From Odiellus spinosus (lineage: Eukaryota; Arthropoda; Arachnida; Opiliones; Phalangiidae), in contig OY987229.1 of the NCBI GenBank assembly GCA_963920705.1, positions 19,411,728 to 19,475,727 of the forward strand: DNA of 64,000 nt, read 5' to 3'. The position numbers were made by a program, and so were the translations under genes. This document shows positions 62,405 through 64,000 of this stretch, one piece after another (positions within the stretch are counted from its first letter, which is position 1; every line of letters begins with the position of its first letter). The notes below the pieces were generated by a model. It made no database searches and was not told the DNA's origin. It worked only from the letters and a program-made list of their open reading frames with translations.

Positions 62405-64000
62405 TTACATTTTCGGCACAGCACTGTCTTTAATAACAGCTTTTTTGAGTTTAGTGGGATTAAAATTAACTATGGATCCTAATAGGGCACTGCGGTCTGG
62501 GTTTGAAGTTGGTGTCGAACCTTCAGGTGAAGTTAATGGAGTCGGAGGAGGAGGTGGTGGGGGTGGTGGTGAAACGATAGATGACGTAGTTGAAATTCCC
62601 ACTGCAGCTGGAATAGGGCTAGCTGTTAAGATAAAAAATAATAATTAGAATCTATAAAAAAGCAAATTTTTACTTCAGTAAGAAAACTACTAAATTTCCT
62701 CCCAAACCTTCTGAAGGGGCTGGATTACTATGATATTTAGTAGTTTTTATACTAGGGTTTAGGTGTAACATACTATAAATCTGCCTTTTACGGTTATACA
62801 GTAGTTGGGAAAAATGAAATAATATTGTTTAAGAACCATTTAGAGAGCAAATTTTACTTTAGGATGAAATTTAGTGTATTTCATCCTAAAAACTATCAAA
62901 GGGGTGTTTGTGGTTTTTAGTTTTTAAAGTTAGTTTTAGTTCTTACATATTTTTTGCCCTTCTAAACGGTTAGAACTCAAAGTCGTGAAAAATGAAATAA
63001 TATTGTTTTAACAACACAAAGACATTGAAATACCCGAAAGCGTCATAAAAATCATGCCCATATCCTTAAAGACATACAACAAAATAATCTTAATCTAATT
63101 TAGTAATTTTTGCTGTACATTTTTAAATATCGTTTAGGATAAAAAATATTTATAGAGAATAAGGGGCAAAACTATATCGTACAAACTGTTGTAGAACGGG
63201 ACGTTTTGTCCGTCTCATCTCTGAATCAGCTGAATACCCTCCCTTCAGTTCCAATTTTTATTTTATATCAAAATTGGGGTAATAGGGAAAAAAATTTAAT
63301 TCAAAAAATATTAAATTAATCCGCAAAAATTAGTCTTTGATTTTTATAACAACTTGTTCTTTCACAAATTAAAGTTTAACGCGTTATACCTGTGGGTGTT
63401 GGAGGTGTGGGACTAGGCGTTGGTCCGTTAGAAGCCCCGCTACTGTTGTTGTGTTCAGTTGTATGTTTTTGTTGCTAGAATAAGTTGAATTTAGTTTAGT
63501 ATATTCGCAATTTTATAGAGCTTGTTAATGATCACCTTTCGCTTTTCACTTTGTCTCTTTTTAATATGATCGTGTGAATTAAGTTGAGCTTGAGCCCTCG
63601 AAACTCTTTGATTATGACGAAGCTAAAAAAATAGTTTAAGAAATATTGATCTTTTATTTTAAAGGGATAATGAAGACTAAGAATGTGTTATTTTTAATCG
63701 AGATGCGTTGAAATATACGGAATAAGTTAATAACAAAGATGTCTAGTTAAGCCTAACTTTATTTTTATTTATTGCAGCTAATTGAAGAGTTCAAACTTGC
63801 CAGTGCTTTTGCAACTTTTGGTGAGTTTTAAATATATTTAAAGTTACTAATGGATTAAAAATAACACGATAATCTTCATCTTTATCAATTTAATTAAAAG
63901 TATATTCAAATAAATTACAAATTTCTGCTCTTCTCGAAGTCTATGTTCCATTTGTTCACGGGACCTTTTCAAAGATTCTTTCATTTGAGATGGAACTTTG
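62405..64000 (-). CDS. 3' part of a coiled-coil, polyproline, WH2-like protein (5' end off the right edge)
   Basis: Four exons visible on the minus strand: 64000-63919 (partial), 63622-63536, 63474-63390, 62622-62405; the joins are in frame. The first two encode basic, charged helix (QMKESLKRSREQMEHRLREE; NQRVSRAQAQLNSHDHIKKR). Then come Ser/Asn and PTPSPTPPTPT, a nine-proline run, and a C-terminal segment SALLGSIVNFNPTKLKKAVI. That last segment looks like a WH2 actin-binding motif (hydrophobic helix followed by LKK). Coiled coil, polyproline and WH2 is the layout of actin nucleation-promoting factors, so a WHAMM/JMY- or WAVE-like role is possible, but no acidic Arp2/3-binding tail is seen. 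The family assignment is weak. Intron 63623-63918 contains a family A MITE end at 63659. Confidence 0.6.

Noticed and set aside
62445..62648. Plus-strand glycine-rich ORF
   Set aside because: Antisense of the polyproline exon; the minus-strand frame joins upstream exons in phase.
63771..63828. Possible plus-strand exon with TTGCAG acceptor and GTGAGT donor
   Set aside because: Short, isolated, inside an intron of the minus-strand gene and next to a MITE end; no partner exons.

Overview
This window is nuclear DNA from an animal, most likely an arthropod. Genes are split by many short introns with GT...AG borders, intergenic DNA is AT-rich, and the KDM5 and porcupine proteins look invertebrate. 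I cannot name the order or species.

Layout. (1) 1-1227: 5' part of a coiled-coil gene on the minus strand, with an X-box-like RFX site upstream, diverging from a single-exon adenosine kinase (2070-3131, +). (2) Tafazzin (3602-4954, +). (3) A secreted CUB-CUB-CUB-Ig-Ig-trypsin protease (6788-11818, +), tail to tail with the Wnt acyltransferase porcupine (11958-14056, -). Porcupine is head to head with the Rab-GAP TBC1D22 (14792-18202, +). (4) The histone H3K4 demethylase KDM5/Lid (20038-30918, +), whose introns carry a 31-bp minisatellite and three related hairpin repeats. (5) 33.8-58.0 kb holds four single-pass membrane proteins: 33829-34578 (-), 37214-38018 (-), 51837-55090 (-) and 56936-57984 (+). 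All have cytoplasmic tails with two or three PPxY motifs and the same tail intron phases, but different ectodomains (none, none, Ig, EB/EGF-like cysteine-rich). A 13.8-kb desert between them (38.0-51.8 kb) is full of non-autonomous inverted-repeat transposons. (6) An ASB13-like ankyrin/SOCS-box protein (59380-60789, -). (7) The 3' end of a coiled-coil, polyproline and WH2-like gene running off the right edge (62405-64000, -).

The core genes are ordinary housekeeping or signalling genes with no evident shared pathway: purine salvage, cardiolipin remodelling, Wnt lipidation, Rab-GAP, chromatin and ubiquitin adaptor. The notable part is the PPxY cluster. PPxY motifs bind WW domains (Nedd4-family E3 ligases, Yorkie/YAP), so this looks like a small, locally duplicated family of WW-ligand membrane adaptors or receptors in which one tail module is joined to different ectodomains. 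Exon borders were worked out by eye from reading frame and splice consensus, with no transcript evidence.
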